Assembly: GCF_043290135.1 (NCBI RefSeq) | Contig: NW_027464806.1 | Coordinates: forward strand, 124,001-188,000 | DNA length: 64,000 nt | Direction of reading: 5' to 3' | Source: Rhipicephalus microplus | Taxonomy: Eukaryota; Arthropoda; Arachnida; Ixodida; Ixodidae | In this document: piece by piece, positions 31,286 to 47,769 of the stretch | Position numbering within the stretch: the first letter of the stretch is position 1 | Layout: the number at the start of each line of letters is the position of its first letter | Program-made: the position numbers and the translations under genes | The notes under the pieces: generated by a model | Seen by the model: only the letters and a program-made list of their open reading frames with translations | Databases searched by the model: none | What the model was told of the DNA's origin: nothing

Positions 31286-31699
31286 ACCCAAACAGGTGAC
31301 GCGGCCGTGTTTCGCTTCGCAGTCACGATGGCTCTGTTCGTACCCTCAAGCGTGTTTGTTTTTCTATACTTTATATATATTTCCTCGCGACATCAGTTAG
31401 CCACAAGTGCGCGACGCCAAATGCTGCAAAGAGACAACCAAATCACGCAGCTCGGCACCGAAAAAGACAGAAAAGAGCATGTAAGCGTTGTCATTTCTCA
31501 TTAAAAAAAAAAAAAAAAAAAGCTCCACACGTAACCGTCTATCCTTACGATGACACCTGAACGGGTCAGCACAGGGACAGAGTAAATTTAATACCTTTGA
31601 ATAGAAAAACAAACGTAAGGTAAAAAAAAAAAGAGAGAGAGAGAGAGAGAACCCGCCGTTAGCGCATTCCATTTGGTGCTTCTAACACAATTTATTTCG

Positions 31700-32113
31700 T
31701 CTATCTTGCTAGGCAGCGCAGCCACTATTACACAGAACACACAACACAAGCGCTTAACTTCAACTAAACGTTTATTGCAAAAAAAAAAAAAAAAAATTGT
31801 CCAGAATATGGCACAAAAACTTGTTCAGCTTCAAAAGAAATGAAAGGAAATGACACGCGATGATTTCGAGTGTGTTAGTGCACTCTCTATCGCGCTCACG
31901 CGGAAAGAACTGTTTTTTGGATGGGGTGATAGAGAATAACAGACAGTAATGTGCGGGACTGGCACGTGTGCTTTTTGTTGTCTACCTTTTACTATTCTTT
32001 TTCTCTGTTCACCCCCTTTATAAACTCTGACGTTTGCAATGAAAGTTCAGTTGAAGTTAAGCGCTTGTGTTGTGAGGTCTGTGTAATAGTGGCTGCGCTT
32101 CCTAGCGAGATGG
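31700..32113. repeat. Inverted repeat pair in H2A-H3 spacer, unit 4
   Basis: Same pair as in unit 1. Confidence 0.7.
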
Positions 32114-32566
32114 ATCCTTACCAACTGGCCCGATACAATTGTTTATTTCGTCTCTCGGTAAAACTTCATCACCTCCTACGAGTGCACCCAAAAGTTGCGC
32201 CGGGGTCCAGCAGCCCAAGTCACCATGGCGTTACGCAAACAGAAGCCCTCAAAAACACCTTACAAGCGGCGGGCAAAAAGGTAAACACATAAATGAAATT
32301 GACACACCACAGGGTCGCAGCACGGCTGCTGCACACACACCGACTGAAGCTAGCCTACCTTTTCTCTGTCTACTCATAATGATACACACTTTTACCTTGA
32401 ATTTGTCAAAGCTGAGCCATTTCTTCGTAATAACGACGCGCCGACGTTCCGTTCTTCCGCGCGCTAGACAACGGCAGCCACGTACGTACAAAACATGACA
32501 GCAAAAGAGGGTGCGGCCGGAGTACGTGGCCTGGAGTGGTCTCGTAGCCAAAGCAGACACGTTGGT

Positions 32567-32582
32567 GGTCCTGAGAAGGACC
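32567..32582 (-). terminator. Histone mRNA 3' stem-loop, H3 unit 4
   Basis: Same sequence and spacing as H3 unit 1. Confidence 0.95.
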
Positions 32583-32629
32583 GTTTGTTGTTGCTTGCCT
32601 GTCGACCGAAGCGCAGGGAGCAGCCCAAC

Positions 32630-33145
<516 letters not shown>

Positions 33146-33565
33146 CCGAAGCGTGAGAACCCGTCCGCGTGCGAGCGCGGAAGCGTACGCCAGGATGCTG
33201 GCTGGCGCTCATTTTCGGGCAACCGTGCAGTTCGCGGCTGCAAAGAGGTACACCGAAACGAAACCACTACCGCTGTACAATACAGCCTGCTGCGCATTTC
33301 TTTCGCCTTCCAGGCAACACATCAATCGACGCTGTAGCTCGTCGCTTCCCGAAGCGGCGCGACGGAGTGCGAGACGCCACCATTCACGCCAACAGCGCGC
33401 ATCGCACTAGAGCGCCTCGCATCACCGAGGGCAAATGCGCACTGCCACGCCAAAAAAACTTGCTCCTTGCGTTGTCGCTTATTTGCGACCATTACGTAGA
33501 TGGGCGAAGACGACGAGAGACCACCGGCAGTGTTGGTATATGCATACACGTCCGCGCAACGACAA

Positions 33566-33786
33566 GGAGTAAAACGCAACAAAACATTCTAACACAAACA
33601 CCCCGTACATCCAACTGCCACTGAGCGCGCCTACTTGCTCAATCGCAGACAGTAACGGGACTCAATTTTATCTTCCTTTCCCTCTTAAGAATCACTCATA
33701 CATACTTGCCAAACTACTAGGTGCGCTCAATGGCGGTTGGATGTACGGGGTGTTTGCGTTCGAATGTTTTGTTTCATTTTTACTCC
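33566..33786. repeat. Foldback element, unit 4
   Basis: 221 bp, the same arms as unit 1. Confidence 0.75.
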
Positions 33787-33841
33787 TATTCCCTCGATAT
33801 GTCGTCTCACTCTGGCTTCCCTCATGTCTCTTTCTCTACAC

Positions 33842-33958
33842 TTTTATTCCCACCCTTTTAATCCCCCCTCACCCCCCATCCCTTGTGAGCTACCGCTGAG
33901 GTGTCGCATCCTGATGCAGACAGTTTCGGGGCTCACTTTCCTCTTCTTTTCCATCTTA
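33842..33958 (+). mobile_element. Old 3' end related to the retroposon, unit 4
   Basis: Same fossil as at 3761-3877, followed by the longest C-run of the seven units. Confidence 0.55.
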
Positions 33959-35300
33959 CACATCAGCAATCCCCCCCCCCCCCCCCCCCCAACCTCTAAG
34001 TGCTAAATATGTGGCACAAAAAGCAGGAAATGGACTCAATGAAAGGGTGAAAAATAATAATCATAATAGAAACGAAGATCAACACGCGCCTCAAAAAGCC
34101 CCATTCACTCCTCTTTCACATTTTCACGAGAAAATGAAGGTACACACATGGAGAACAATTTTTGTTATAGGTAGGCTTGCCTGAGCAGAACCACTGTCGT
34201 GCGCCTTGGTTACACATTCGACACGCCTCGTCCTGTGCGGAGGTGGGTGGGAAACCAAGGGTGCACTTGAAAATGCAATGCTCGTGGGTTGGTGTCGCCA
34301 TCTGACGGCAGGCTCACGCGAGCGCGCCTTGCTTTCGAATTTCCCGCGCTCGAACCTCTCGCGTTTACATCATGGGCTAGTCCCCCCCCCCCCCCCCCTC
34401 TCGCGTGGGCGGCGAAGCCAGCCTCCCTAGAGTGACCACCTCTGCCGGCGAAATGGAAACACTTGTTGCGTAGCTGTCCGTCCAAGTAAAGCTTTCACAA
34501 CTGCAGTGTTCGCAGCACCAGTACAGTACATGAGTGCCACTTCTATCAAGTGCAGCTTCCCTCAGCACGCTGCATGGGCAGCGCTTATTGTGTACTTGCT
34601 TCTGACTTGCGCAGAAATTCTGTTTAAACATCCCCTTCCACTTTTCTTTCTTTTTTTTTTTGTATTTTGCAGCTCGGCAGCGCCAGGTGTGAAAAAAAAA
34701 AAACAAACAAAAATTATTAGGCGTGACAATGTACACAATGTGTTATTGAATGGGGCACTTCTGAGTGCACAGCGGGCGCGGTAAACACGACCAACCTGTC
34801 ACAATCAATTTTTTCATTTGTAAGTACACATCCCTTCTTCGTCTGGGTGCCCCACGGTAGAACATAGTGCGTTTTTATTTATTTTGACACAACGTGACGC
34901 GATCGTGTAGTGGGCATTCCAAAGAAAAAAGCGAGTTCGTGCTTCCTGAGCATAGTCGTGTCTCCAAGAATGCAGTGACCAGGGTAGAACGCTGCGCTCG
35001 GCTTCTTCCTTCGCGCGATAAGGTAACTAGGCGACGTTCGCTTGACGGGCCCGTTTTAGCAGCTTGGCTTGCAGGAAGGAGAGGAAGAACTCGCAGATGC
35101 GGCGATTGATTCGTGCATGCAGACCCAGGAGAAAGACGACGACGCGAACGAAATGCGGTGAACGTGACAAGTACCCAGCGCGATCAAGCTACTACTACAC
35201 GAGGTGCTGCTCACCTGAGCGATGACGCAATGATATTGCAAAGAGGGACGGACGGGTATGGCGAACCGCTGGGATCACACTGCCGAAGCATCAAGTGGGT

Positions 35301-35316
35301 AGCCCTGAAGAGGGCT
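35301..35316 (-). terminator. Histone mRNA 3' stem-loop, H4 unit 4
   Basis: Same sequence and spacing as H4 unit 1. Confidence 0.92.
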
Positions 35317-35359
35317 GTTGTGTTCTCGTTGGCTGGCTGCAGGCGACGCCGCTGGCTTC

Positions 35360-35887
<528 letters not shown>

Positions 35888-37094
35888 CTACAAGATTGAA
35901 TATACACGGCAAACATGCTTTCGTTTGTTTGTTTGTTTTTAATTCTTTTCTCGTTACTGTTGCTAAGTTTCTTGCCCATTCATTCACGCACCCTTCACTG
36001 CTGCAAAATGGCGTATCAGTCGTATCAGCTGCCCCAGCGGCAAGGAGACATCAAACCGAGTAAGCGACAATTCATGTACGCGTACGTACAAGCCCAGCGG
36101 ATACAACGCGTTCGCTAAAAAACGTTTCATCGTGTCCACTGAACATGACACACGCAATATTTGTCAAAACTCACAGCTGCAACAGCTCACCTGTGTGCCG
36201 CACGTAAATAAACTGCACACTTAACACTTTGCGACTACTCGTCCCCGGCGTGTGCCCCCCCCCCTCTTTTTTTTTTTTTCTTTTCTATGTTCTCGCTTTC
36301 TCTCTAATCACATCAATGCCTCATTTGCACGCACGAAACCCGTTTCACGGCGTCACTTTGACGCCATCCTTGTCGCCAAACCAAGGGACTAACACACGCG
36401 GTCCGGGCACGGCCTCATGGCCGGAAATTTCTAAACAAAGCGTGCTCGCGTTGTTGTGGACGCCGGCACGTGAAATTCGGCAAAGTAACAGCACCTTTGG
36501 CTGGCTACGCGTGTCTCAAATTTTACTGTGGCAGCTCCACTACATATCGCGATACGGCAGTTTCACCGAAGCCACGCAACGCGACCGCGCTCATTTCAGC
36601 ATTCACGGGGACGGCAGAGAGTGAGAGCGCACCTCCTCTCGGGCGCGCCTCTCCTCCCGTAAACACGGACTGTCAAGCGGTCCGGTCGCAGCGAAGTTTC
36701 CCCATCTCCTTGCGGGGTGGTTCAACACCTGCCCGTTTCAAGTGCACGGTTGCACTGTGAGGAACCCTGCAAGGGTCACGCAATTACAGGCAAAACAGCC
36801 CTAACTCTAAAGCGCCTTACATAGGACGAGATTGGAGCGTAAAATGCACCACCCTTTATGCATTCTTTCTTCTTTACAGCGTTGGAAGAGTGTTCGTTCG
36901 CTGCATGTTTTACGCATGCGTACTTTCGCTTACATAATACCTTCGGAGGCTGACAACCTGTTAAGTAATCTATCAACGACTATCCGGACGGCATCAGCTG
37001 TGCAAAGAAGATTTGCAGTTGGCCTTCCAGAGCCGTCCAGAGCACACAAAGTAGGTCTACACATCGTGGCAACCAATATTTCGAAAAAAGTGAA

Positions 37095-37976
37095 TTGCGT
37101 AGTATTATAAAGAATACAACTTTCAGAATGAGCAAAACTGCTTGGTTTGACCAAAGTACAAAGAGGTGCGATTTATACCACATCGATCCATTTATTGAAT
37201 TAAAAATTACGCTGGCATTAGATAGAATATCGGAAACTCTAATTGACCGATTGAGGCTAGGCACGGCATACACAAAAACATTTGTTTTTTTTTTTTCTTT
37301 GCACAGACACGGCAGAGCTGAAAGTCCCGAATGCGAATGCGGATTGATAGATGAAGACGTATGTCACCTTCTCGTAGACTGTCCACATCACGAGACGCCG
37401 TCTTAAGTCCGAACAGTTGGCATTAGACCGCAGACCGTTTAACATGAAGAAACTTCTGGGTCCGTGGCCTACTCGAGTTTTACAGTCGCACGCTTTAAAA
37501 GCATCAACACGTTCTTTACAAGACAGCGGGATTGCTGATAAGTATTAAGAAATAACGAACTTTCATTTGTAACAAATGTACTTATTATGTACAGTATCAC
37601 GTGACTCTCATCATGTGTGTGTTGTGAAATGAATGACGTGTCGACAATTATGTACACACGAGCGAATGCATCTTTATACGGACCAGACGTGTGCTCTACT
37701 GTTTTGTGCTGGTGGACCGAATATTATCGAGGGACATTATATCAGAGACTTCATTCATTGACTTTCGAACATTTACTTACCATTGTGTTCTGATATGTGC
37801 GTATAAGTGTAAGTGTGTCTTTGCATATCTCTGCCCGAGTTTTCTACTTTCCATGCACTGCTTTGTACGTTTTGCTTCAAGATACGTGTTCAAGTTTAAC
37901 TCAACGGCCAAGGAGTAGCCGGCGCCATAATGGTGCGCCGACATCTCCTTACATATCATATCAATAAGAAAAAAAG
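37095..37976 (+). mobile_element. LINE 3' fragment, unit 4
   Basis: Same fragment as in unit 1. 12 T keep the 103-codon frame open. Confidence 0.7.
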
Positions 37977-39157
37977 ATGCGCGCCAATGCCCATCTATTG
38001 TATTCCCTTCTCACGTGCCCCAATACCAAACTGCGCGTGCCATTTCTGTGGTGCAAGTGTGTTTAAGTAGTCGCAGTTTCATCTTTCACAATCATGAGGG
38101 TTCCCATATTGAAAGTATTCCTTCCCCGAACTTGTGGCAGGGACGCACGATGCGAAATTACAAAATGATCGCGCTTGAAAGCTTCATACAAATGCACTGT
38201 CGACCCGCCGAACATAGTCAGTAATCTAAAACAAAGCGGAAATAAACGGTGCGTCCGCTCATTCATTTAAGGTAAGTTTCCCACCACATTCCGAATGGAA
38301 CGTACCACTCATTTGTGCCTAGCACAGGCGCATTTGTTCTTTCGAAGAGAACACAGTGTTCCGCTACACCGTGTGATTATGTAAACGTCAAGCCGAGCAG
38401 TGTCGTTTGCTGGCCGGCCTGGCTATGTTTCTTTCGGCGACGCGCAAACGGAGCACTCGGTGCGAAAACGGGAAATGCCCATACCTCGTGTCGACCGCCT
38501 TTCTTTACTGGATTTCGTACTTCTTTGTGCACTATATAAATCACCTGCGTGGTACCCCTGTCATGCGTACGCACAGTTTTGTTTTTTCCTTCACTCGGGC
38601 TGTCGATACTTTGCTTTCGGACAATAATTAGCATGCAGTCCGCCGCCACGCTTTTCTGCTTCTACAGCTATTGTCACATGCGTCTATATATTTCTCCCCT
38701 ATCTTTTCTTGCATCAATGCTTCCGCACATTTTTCACCGCGCCACGCACTTTAAGCTACATTCACTCCTCCTACAGTCTCGAAACGGGCCTGCCCTGCGC
38801 TCTCAAGAAATAAATGCCCCAATTTCGTAAACAAATGAATGGCGTGGCAGAGAAGGAACTCTGCGCTGTCTGATGAATGTGGCTGTACCCTTCACATCGG
38901 GCGGCAGCTATCACCACCTAGCCATAATGCTGACCTAACAAACAGCTACATTTATCTTGTTTTTTTTCTCTCTTTAAATAGTGAAGTATAGGACCGCGGT
39001 GCTTTGCAGTGAATGGTTTAGTTTTCACTCTTGCCTTGACTTTAGCCACCAATAAGATAACCACCTTCTAGTTAATTCTACCCGCCTAAAGTCTATTTTG
39101 CCCTCCCCCGTCTCTAAACCCCGGTGCTTTTGAAAAACTCTGCGCCATCATTCTAAA

Positions 39158-39242
39158 CTATAAGGTGAAGCCCTTTACATAGCATTATCAAGTGTTCGGC
39201 AGTTTCCTTCTCTCCGCATGCACTGCATACCGTGTATACCCC
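39158..39242 (-). mobile_element. Antisense LINE relic, unit 4
   Basis: Same relic as at 9427-9511. Confidence 0.45.
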
Positions 39243-39616
39243 TTCATATTTGGCCCGACATGTCGGAGTTGCTCGGGCAAGCGCTGACGCGAGTTTCCTA
39301 TTCTATCATTTCCCAAGAGCTGAACACACTCGAGTTCATGTTACCTTTTTTTGAGAGAAGCGGCCACCTTCCCCCTGTTTTTTTTTTTTTTTTTTAATTA
39401 CCACGCTCCTGGTTTTGTTTTCCCTCCATTACCGTACTTGTGGCACTTTTCTCCGCGCACTCGGTCTTCTCTAATTTACCTGTTCAACCTCCCCGAGCAC
39501 ACACGTCGAGCGCGGCACACCAACGCTCCTGCTAGCGGTGTTCAACAGAGAGAAGAGGATGGATTCGGAGCCGAATCTCTCAGCACAACCCCTATGCCGA
39601 CGCAGACAATTTGGGT

Positions 39617-39632
39617 GGCTCTGAGAAGAGCC
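39617..39632 (-). terminator. Histone mRNA 3' stem-loop, H2B unit 5
   Basis: Same 16-nt sequence and spacing as in unit 2. Confidence 0.95.
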
Positions 39633-39671
39633 GTTGATTTGTCGTTGCTCGCTGTGGCCCACGACGCACGC

Positions 39672-40046
39672 CTACTTGGAGCTGGTGTACTTGGTGACGG
39701 CTTTTGTACCCTCGGACACCGCGTGCTTGGCCAGCTCTCCGGGCAGCAGCAGGCGCACCGCGGTCTGGATCTCCCGGCTCGTGATGGTCGAGCGCTTGTT
39801 GTAGTGAGCAAGGCGTGACGACTCGGCGGCGATACGCTCGAAGATGTCGTTCACGAAGCTGTTCATGATGGACATGGCCTTGCTGGAGACACCAGTGTCG
39901 GGGTGCACCTGCTTCAGCACCTTATAGATGTAGATGGAGAAGCTCTCCTTCCTGCGGCGCTTCTTCTTCTTCTTGTCCGTGGCGCGCACATTCTTCTGCG
40001 CCTTGCCGGCCTTCTTGACGGCTTTGCCAGACGGTTGGGGAGGCAT
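39672..40046 (-). CDS. H2B: Histone H2B, unit 5
   Basis: Intact 124-residue copy, same protein as unit 2. Its divergent promoter with H2A is uninterrupted (275 bp between the start codons). Confidence 0.98.
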   Translation of the reverse strand: MPPQPSGKAVKKAGKAQKNVRATDKKKKKRRRKESFSIYIYKVLKQVHPDTGVSSKAMSIMNSFVNDIFERIAAESSRLAHYNKRSTITSREIQTAVRLLLPGELAKHAVSEGTKAVTKYTSSK

Positions 40047-40696
<650 letters not shown>

Positions 40697-40735
40697 GCGA
40701 GCACCCCTTCCGCGCGCTCGCCGCATTCCCCAAAC

Positions 40736-40751
40736 GGTCCTTCTAAGGACC
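40736..40751 (+). terminator. Histone mRNA 3' stem-loop, H2A unit 5
   Basis: Same sequence and spacing as H2A unit 1. Confidence 0.95.
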
Positions 40752-41164
40752 ACCCAAACAGGTGACGCGGCCGTGTTTCGCTTCGCAGTCACGATGGCTC
40801 TGTTCGTACCCTCAAGCGTGTTTGTTTTTCTATACTTTATATATATTTCCTCGCGACATCAGTTAGCCACAAGTGCGCGACGCCAAATGCTGCAAAGAGA
40901 CAACCAAATCACGCAGCTCGGCACCGAAAAAGACAGAAAAGAGCATGTAAGCGTTGTCATTTCTCATTAAAAAAAAAAAAAAAAAAGCTCCACACGTAAC
41001 CGTCTATCCTTACGATGACACCTGAACGGGTCAGCACAGGGACAGAGTAAATTTAATACCTTTGAATAGAAAAACAAACGTAAGGTAAAAAAAAAAAGAG
41101 AGAGAGAGAGAGAGAACCCGCCGTTAGCGCATTCCATTTGGTGCTTCTAACACAATTTATTTCG

Positions 41165-41579
41165 TCTATCTTGCTAGGCAGCGCAGCCACTATTACACAG
41201 AACACACAACACAAGCGCTTAACTTCAACTAAACGTTTATTGCAAAAAAAAAAAAAAAAAAATTGTCCAGAATATGGCACAAAAACTTGTTCAGCTTCAA
41301 AAGAAATGAAAGGAAATGACACGCGATGATTTCGAGTGTGTTAGTGCACTCTCTATCGCGCTCACGCGGAAAGAACTGTTTTTTGGATGGGGTGATAGAG
41401 AATAACAGACAGTAATGTGCGGGACTGGCACGTGTGCTTTTTGTTGTCTACCTTTTACTATTCTTTTTCTCTGTTCACCCCCTTTATAAACTCTGACGTT
41501 TGCAATGAAAGTTCAGTTGAAGTTAAGCGCTTGTGTTGTGAGGTCTGTGTAATAGTGGCTGCGCTTCCTAGCGAGATGG
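41165..41579. repeat. Inverted repeat pair in H2A-H3 spacer, unit 5
   Basis: Same pair as in unit 1. Confidence 0.7.
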
Positions 41580-42032
41580 ATCCTTACCAACTGGCCCGAT
41601 ACAATTGTTTATTTCGTCTCTCGGTAAAACTTCATCACCTCCTACGAGTGCACCCAAAAGTTGCGCCGGGGTCCAGCAGCCCAAGTCACCATGGCGTTAC
41701 GCAAACAGAAGCCCTCAAAAACACCTTACAAGCGGCGGGCAAAAAGGTAAACACATAAATGAAATTGACACACCACAGGGTCGCAGCACGGCTGCTGCAC
41801 ACACACCGACTGAAGCTAGCCTACCTTTTCTCTGTCTACTCATAATGATACACACTTTTACCTTGAATTTGTCAAAGCTGAGCCATTTCTTCGTAATAAC
41901 GACGCGCCGACGTTCCGTTCTTCCGCGCGCTAGACAACGGCAGCCACGTACGTACAAAACATGACAGCAAAAGAGGGTGCGGCCGGAGTACGTGGCCTGG
42001 AGTGGTCTCGTAGCCAAAGCAGACACGTTGGT

Positions 42033-42048
42033 GGTCCTGAGAAGGACC
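42033..42048 (-). terminator. Histone mRNA 3' stem-loop, H3 unit 5
   Basis: Same sequence and spacing as H3 unit 1. Confidence 0.95.
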
Positions 42049-42095
42049 GTTTGTTGTTGCTTGCCTGTCGACCGAAGCGCAGGGAGCAGCCCAAC

Positions 42096-42611
<516 letters not shown>

Positions 42612-43031
42612 CCGAAGCGTGAGAACCCGTCCGCGTGCGAGCGCGGAAGCGTACGCCAGGATGCTGGCTGGCGCTCATTTTCGGGCAACCGTGCAGTTCG
42701 CGGCTGCAAAGAGGTACACCGAAACGAAACCACTACCGCTGTACAATACAGCCTGCTGCGCATTTCTTTCGCCTTCCAGGCAACACATCAATCGACGCTG
42801 TAGCTCGTCGCTTCCCGAAGCGGCGCGACGGAGTGCGAGACGCCACCATTCACGCCAACAGCGCGCATCGCACTAGAGCGCCTCGCATCACCGAGGGCAA
42901 ATGCGCACTGCCACGCCAAAAAAACTTGCTCCTTGCGTTGTCGCTTATTTGCGACCATTACGTAGATGGGCGAAGACGACGAGAGACCACCGGCAGTGTT
43001 GGTATATGCATACACGTCCGCGCAACGACAA

Positions 43032-43252
43032 GGAGTAAAACGCAACAAAACATTCTAACACAAACACCCCGTACATCCAACTGCCACTGAGCGCGCCTAC
43101 TTGCTCAATCGCAGACAGTAACGGGACTCAATTTTATCTTCCTTTCCCTCTTAAGAATCACTCATACATACTTGCCAAACTACTAGGTGCGCTCAATGGC
43201 GGTTGGATGTACGGGGTGTTTGCGTTCGAATGTTTTGTTTCATTTTTACTCC
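43032..43252. repeat. Foldback element, unit 5
   Basis: 221 bp, the same arms as unit 1. Confidence 0.75.
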
Positions 43253-43307
43253 TATTCCCTCGATATGTCGTCTCACTCTGGCTTCCCTCATGTCTCTTTC
43301 TCTACAC

Positions 43308-43424
43308 TTTTATTCCCACCCTTTTAATCCCCCCTCACCCCCCATCCCTTGTGAGCTACCGCTGAGGTGTCGCATCCTGATGCAGACAGTTTCGGGGCTC
43401 ACTTTCCTCTTCTTTTCCATCTTA
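43308..43424 (+). mobile_element. Old 3' end related to the retroposon, unit 5
   Basis: Same fossil as at 3761-3877. Confidence 0.55.
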
Positions 43425-44762
43425 CACATCAGCAATCCCCCCCCCCCCCCCCCAACCTCTAAGTGCTAAATATGTGGCACAAAAAGCAGGAAATGGACTC
43501 AATGAAAGGGTGAAAAATAATAATCATAATAGAAACGAAGATCAACACGCGCCTCAAAAAGCCCCATTCACTCCTCTTTCACATTTTCACGAGAAAATGA
43601 AGGTACACACATGGAGAACAATTTTTGTTATAGGTAGGCTTGCCTGAGCAGAACCACTGTCGTGCGCCTTGGTTACACATTCGACACGCCTCGTCCTGTG
43701 CGGAGGTGGGTGGGAAACCAAGGGTGCACTTGAAAATGCAATGCTCGTGGGTTGGTGTCGCCATCTGACGGCAGGCTCACGCGAGCGCGCCTTGCTTTCG
43801 AATTTCCCGCGCTCGAACCTCTCGCGTTTACATCATGGGCTAGTCCCCCCCCCCCCCCCCCTCTCGCGTGGGCGGCGAAGCCAGCCTCCCTAGAGTGACC
43901 ACCTCTGCCGGCGAAATGGAAACACTTGTTGCGTAGCTGTCCGTCCAAGTAAAGCTTTCACAACTGCAGTGTTCGCAGCACCAGTACAGTACATGAGTGC
44001 CACTTCTATCAAGTGCAGCTTCCCTCAGCACGCTGCATGGGCAGCGCTTATTGTGTACTTGCTTCTGACTTGCGCAGAAATTCTGTTTAAACATCCCCTT
44101 CCACTTTTCTTTCTTTTTTTTTTTGTATTTTGCAGCTCGGCAGCGCCAGGTGTGAAAAAAAAAAACAAACAAAAATTATTAGGCGTGACAATGTACACAA
44201 TGTGTTATTGAATGGGGCACTTCTGAGTGCACAGCGGGCGCGGTAAACACGACCAACCTGTCACAATCAATTTTTTCATTTGTAAGTACACATCCCTTCT
44301 TCGTCTGGGTGCCCCACGGTAGAACATAGTGCGTTTTTATTTATTTTGACACAACGTGACGCGATCGTGTAGTGGGCATTCCAAAGAAAAAAGCGAGTTC
44401 GTGCTTCCTGAGCATAGTCGTGTCTCCAAGAATGCAGTGACCAGGGTAGAACGCTGCGCTCGGCTTCTTCCTTCGCGCGATAAGGTAACTAGGCGACGTT
44501 CGCTTGACGGGCCCGTTTTAGCAGCTTGGCTTGCAGGAAGGAGAGGAAGAACTCGCAGATGCGGCGATTGATTCGTGCATGCAGACCCAGGAGAAAGACG
44601 ACGACGCGAACGAAATGCGGTGAACGTGACAAGTACCCAGCGCGATCAAGCTACTACTACACGAGGTGCTGCTCACCTGAGCGATGACGCAATGATATTG
44701 CAAAGAGGGACGGACGGGTATGGCGAACCGCTGGGATCACACTGCCGAAGCATCAAGTGGGT

Positions 44763-44778
44763 AGCCCTGAAGAGGGCT
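44763..44778 (-). terminator. Histone mRNA 3' stem-loop, H4 unit 5
   Basis: Same sequence and spacing as H4 unit 1. Confidence 0.92.
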
Positions 44779-44821
44779 GTTGTGTTCTCGTTGGCTGGCT
44801 GCAGGCGACGCCGCTGGCTTC

Positions 44822-45349
<528 letters not shown>

Positions 45350-46149
45350 CTACAAGATTGAATATACACGGCAAACATGCTTTCGTTTGTTTGTTTGTTT
45401 TTAATTCTTTTCTCGTTACTGTTGCTAAGTTTCTTGCCCATTCATTCACGCACCCTTCACTGCTGCAAAATGGCGTATCAGTCGTATCAGCTGCCCCAGC
45501 GGCAAGGAGACATCAAACCGAGTAAGCGACAATTCATGTACGCGTACGTACAAGCCCAGCGGATACAACGCGTTCGCTAAAAAACGTTTCATCGTGTCCA
45601 CTGAACATGACACACGCAATATTTGTCAAAACTCACAGCTGCAACAGCTCACCTGTGTGCCGCACGTAAATAAACTGCACACTTAACACTTTGCGACTAC
45701 TCGTCCCCGGCGTGTGCCCCCCCCCCTCTTTTTTTTTTTTCTTTTCTATGTTCTCGCTTTCTCTCTAATCACATCAATGCCTCATTTGCACGCACGAAAC
45801 CCGTTTCACGGCGTCACTTTGACGCCATCCTTGTCGCCAAACCAAGGGACTAACACACGCGGTCCGGGCACGGCCTCATGGCCGGAAATTTCTAAACAAA
45901 GCGTGCTCGCGTTGTTGTGGACGCCGGCACGTGAAATTCGGCAAAGTAACAGCACCTTTGGCTGGCTACGCGTGTCTCAAATTTTACTGTGGCAGCTCCA
46001 CTACATATCGCGATACGGCAGTTTCACCGAAGCCACGCAACGCGACCGCGCTCATTTCAGCATTCACGGGGACGGCAGAGAGTGAGAGCGCACCTCCTCT
46101 CGGGCGCGCCTCTCCTCCCGTAAACACGGACTGTCAAGCGGTCCGGTCG

Positions 46150-46482
46150 ATTCGCTCGCAGGATTTCAAGCTGGACGGTTGTGCCCTCGCGATCTCCGAC
46201 TTCAGCGCAGCTCCCGCCGACTGGTTCGCCCTCCGCGGTCTCCTGAAGCCGTGCAGCTCTCGCATTGTGGCACCCCGCCCTTGGACTGCTTCGACCGGAT
46301 CCCCACTTTCCTATCTCCTTCTTTTTCTCTCGTTGGCTGTCTTCTTCTCAGTCTATTTTCCTTCTATTCTTTTTATCCCTCCTTCCCCCCCTCCCCTATA
46401 AGGCACTGCGCCGTGTCGCCTGAAGGCAGACAGAAATTAGGTGCCTTTTTCCTCTTTATTCTAACCACTACCACCACCACCG
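46150..46482 (+). mobile_element. Diverged SINE-like retroposon in the H4-H2B spacer, unit 5
   Basis: 333 bp, absent from the other complete units, where GGTCCGGTCGCAGCGAAG is continuous (for example 6942-6959). It differs from the promoter copies at several sites (AAG instead of ATG/ACG, CTCAGTCTATTTTCC in the middle, CTTTATT near the tail). No target duplication longer than 2-3 bp can be defined. Confidence 0.88.
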
Positions 46483-46888
46483 CAGCGAAGTTTCCCCATC
46501 TCCTTGCGGGGTGGTTCAACACCTGCCCGTTTCAAGTGCACGGTTGCACTGTGAGGAACCCTGCAAGGGTCACGCAATTACAGGCAAAACAGCCCTAACT
46601 CTAAAGCGCCTTACATAGGACGAGATTGGAGCGTAAAATGCACCACCCTTTATGCATTCTTTCTTCTTTACAGCGTTGGAAGAGTGTTCGTTCGCTGCAT
46701 GTTTTACGCATGCGTACTTTCGCTTACATAATACCTTCGGAGGCTGACAACCTGTTAAGTAATCTATCAACGACTATCCGGACGGCATCAGCTGTGCAAA
46801 GAAGATTTGCAGTTGGCCTTCCAGAGCCGTCCAGAGCACACAAAGTAGGTCTACACATCGTGGCAACCAATATTTCGAAAAAAGTGAA

Positions 46889-47769
46889 TTGCGTAGTATT
46901 ATAAAGAATACAACTTTCAGAATGAGCAAAACTGCTTGGTTTGACCAAAGTACAAAGAGGTGCGATTTATACCACATCGATCCATTTATTGAATTAAAAA
47001 TTACGCTGGCATTAGATAGAATATCGGAAACTCTAATTGACCGATTGAGGCTAGGCACGGCATACACAAAAACATTTGTTTTTTTTTTTCTTTGCACAGA
47101 CACGGCAGAGCTGAAAGTCCCGAATGCGAATGCGGATTGATAGATGAAGACGTATGTCACCTTCTCGTAGACTGTCCACATCACGAGACGCCGTCTTAAG
47201 TCCGAACAGTTGGCATTAGACCGCAGACCGTTTAACATGAAGAAACTTCTGGGTCCGTGGCCTACTCGAGTTTTACAGTCGCACGCTTTAAAAGCATCAA
47301 CACGTTCTTTACAAGACAGCGGGATTGCTGATAAGTATTAAGAAATAACGAACTTTCATTTGTAACAAATGTACTTATTATGTACAGTATCACGTGACTC
47401 TCATCATGTGTGTGTTGTGAAATGAATGACGTGTCGACAATTATGTACACACGAGCGAATGCATCTTTATACGGACCAGACGTGTGCTCTACTGTTTTGT
47501 GCTGGTGGACCGAATATTATCGAGGGACATTATATCAGAGACTTCATTCATTGACTTTCGAACATTTACTTACCATTGTGTTCTGATATGTGCGTATAAG
47601 TGTAAGTGTGTCTTTGCATATCTCTGCCCGAGTTTTCTACTTTCCATGCACTGCTTTGTACGTTTTGCTTCAAGATACGTGTTCAAGTTTAACTCAACGG
47701 CCAAGGAGTAGCCGGCGCCATAATGGTGCGCCGACATCTCCTTACATATCATATCAATAAGAAAAAAAG
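46889..47769 (+). mobile_element. LINE 3' fragment, unit 5
   Basis: Same fragment as in unit 1, with 11 T, so the frame is broken. Confidence 0.7.
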
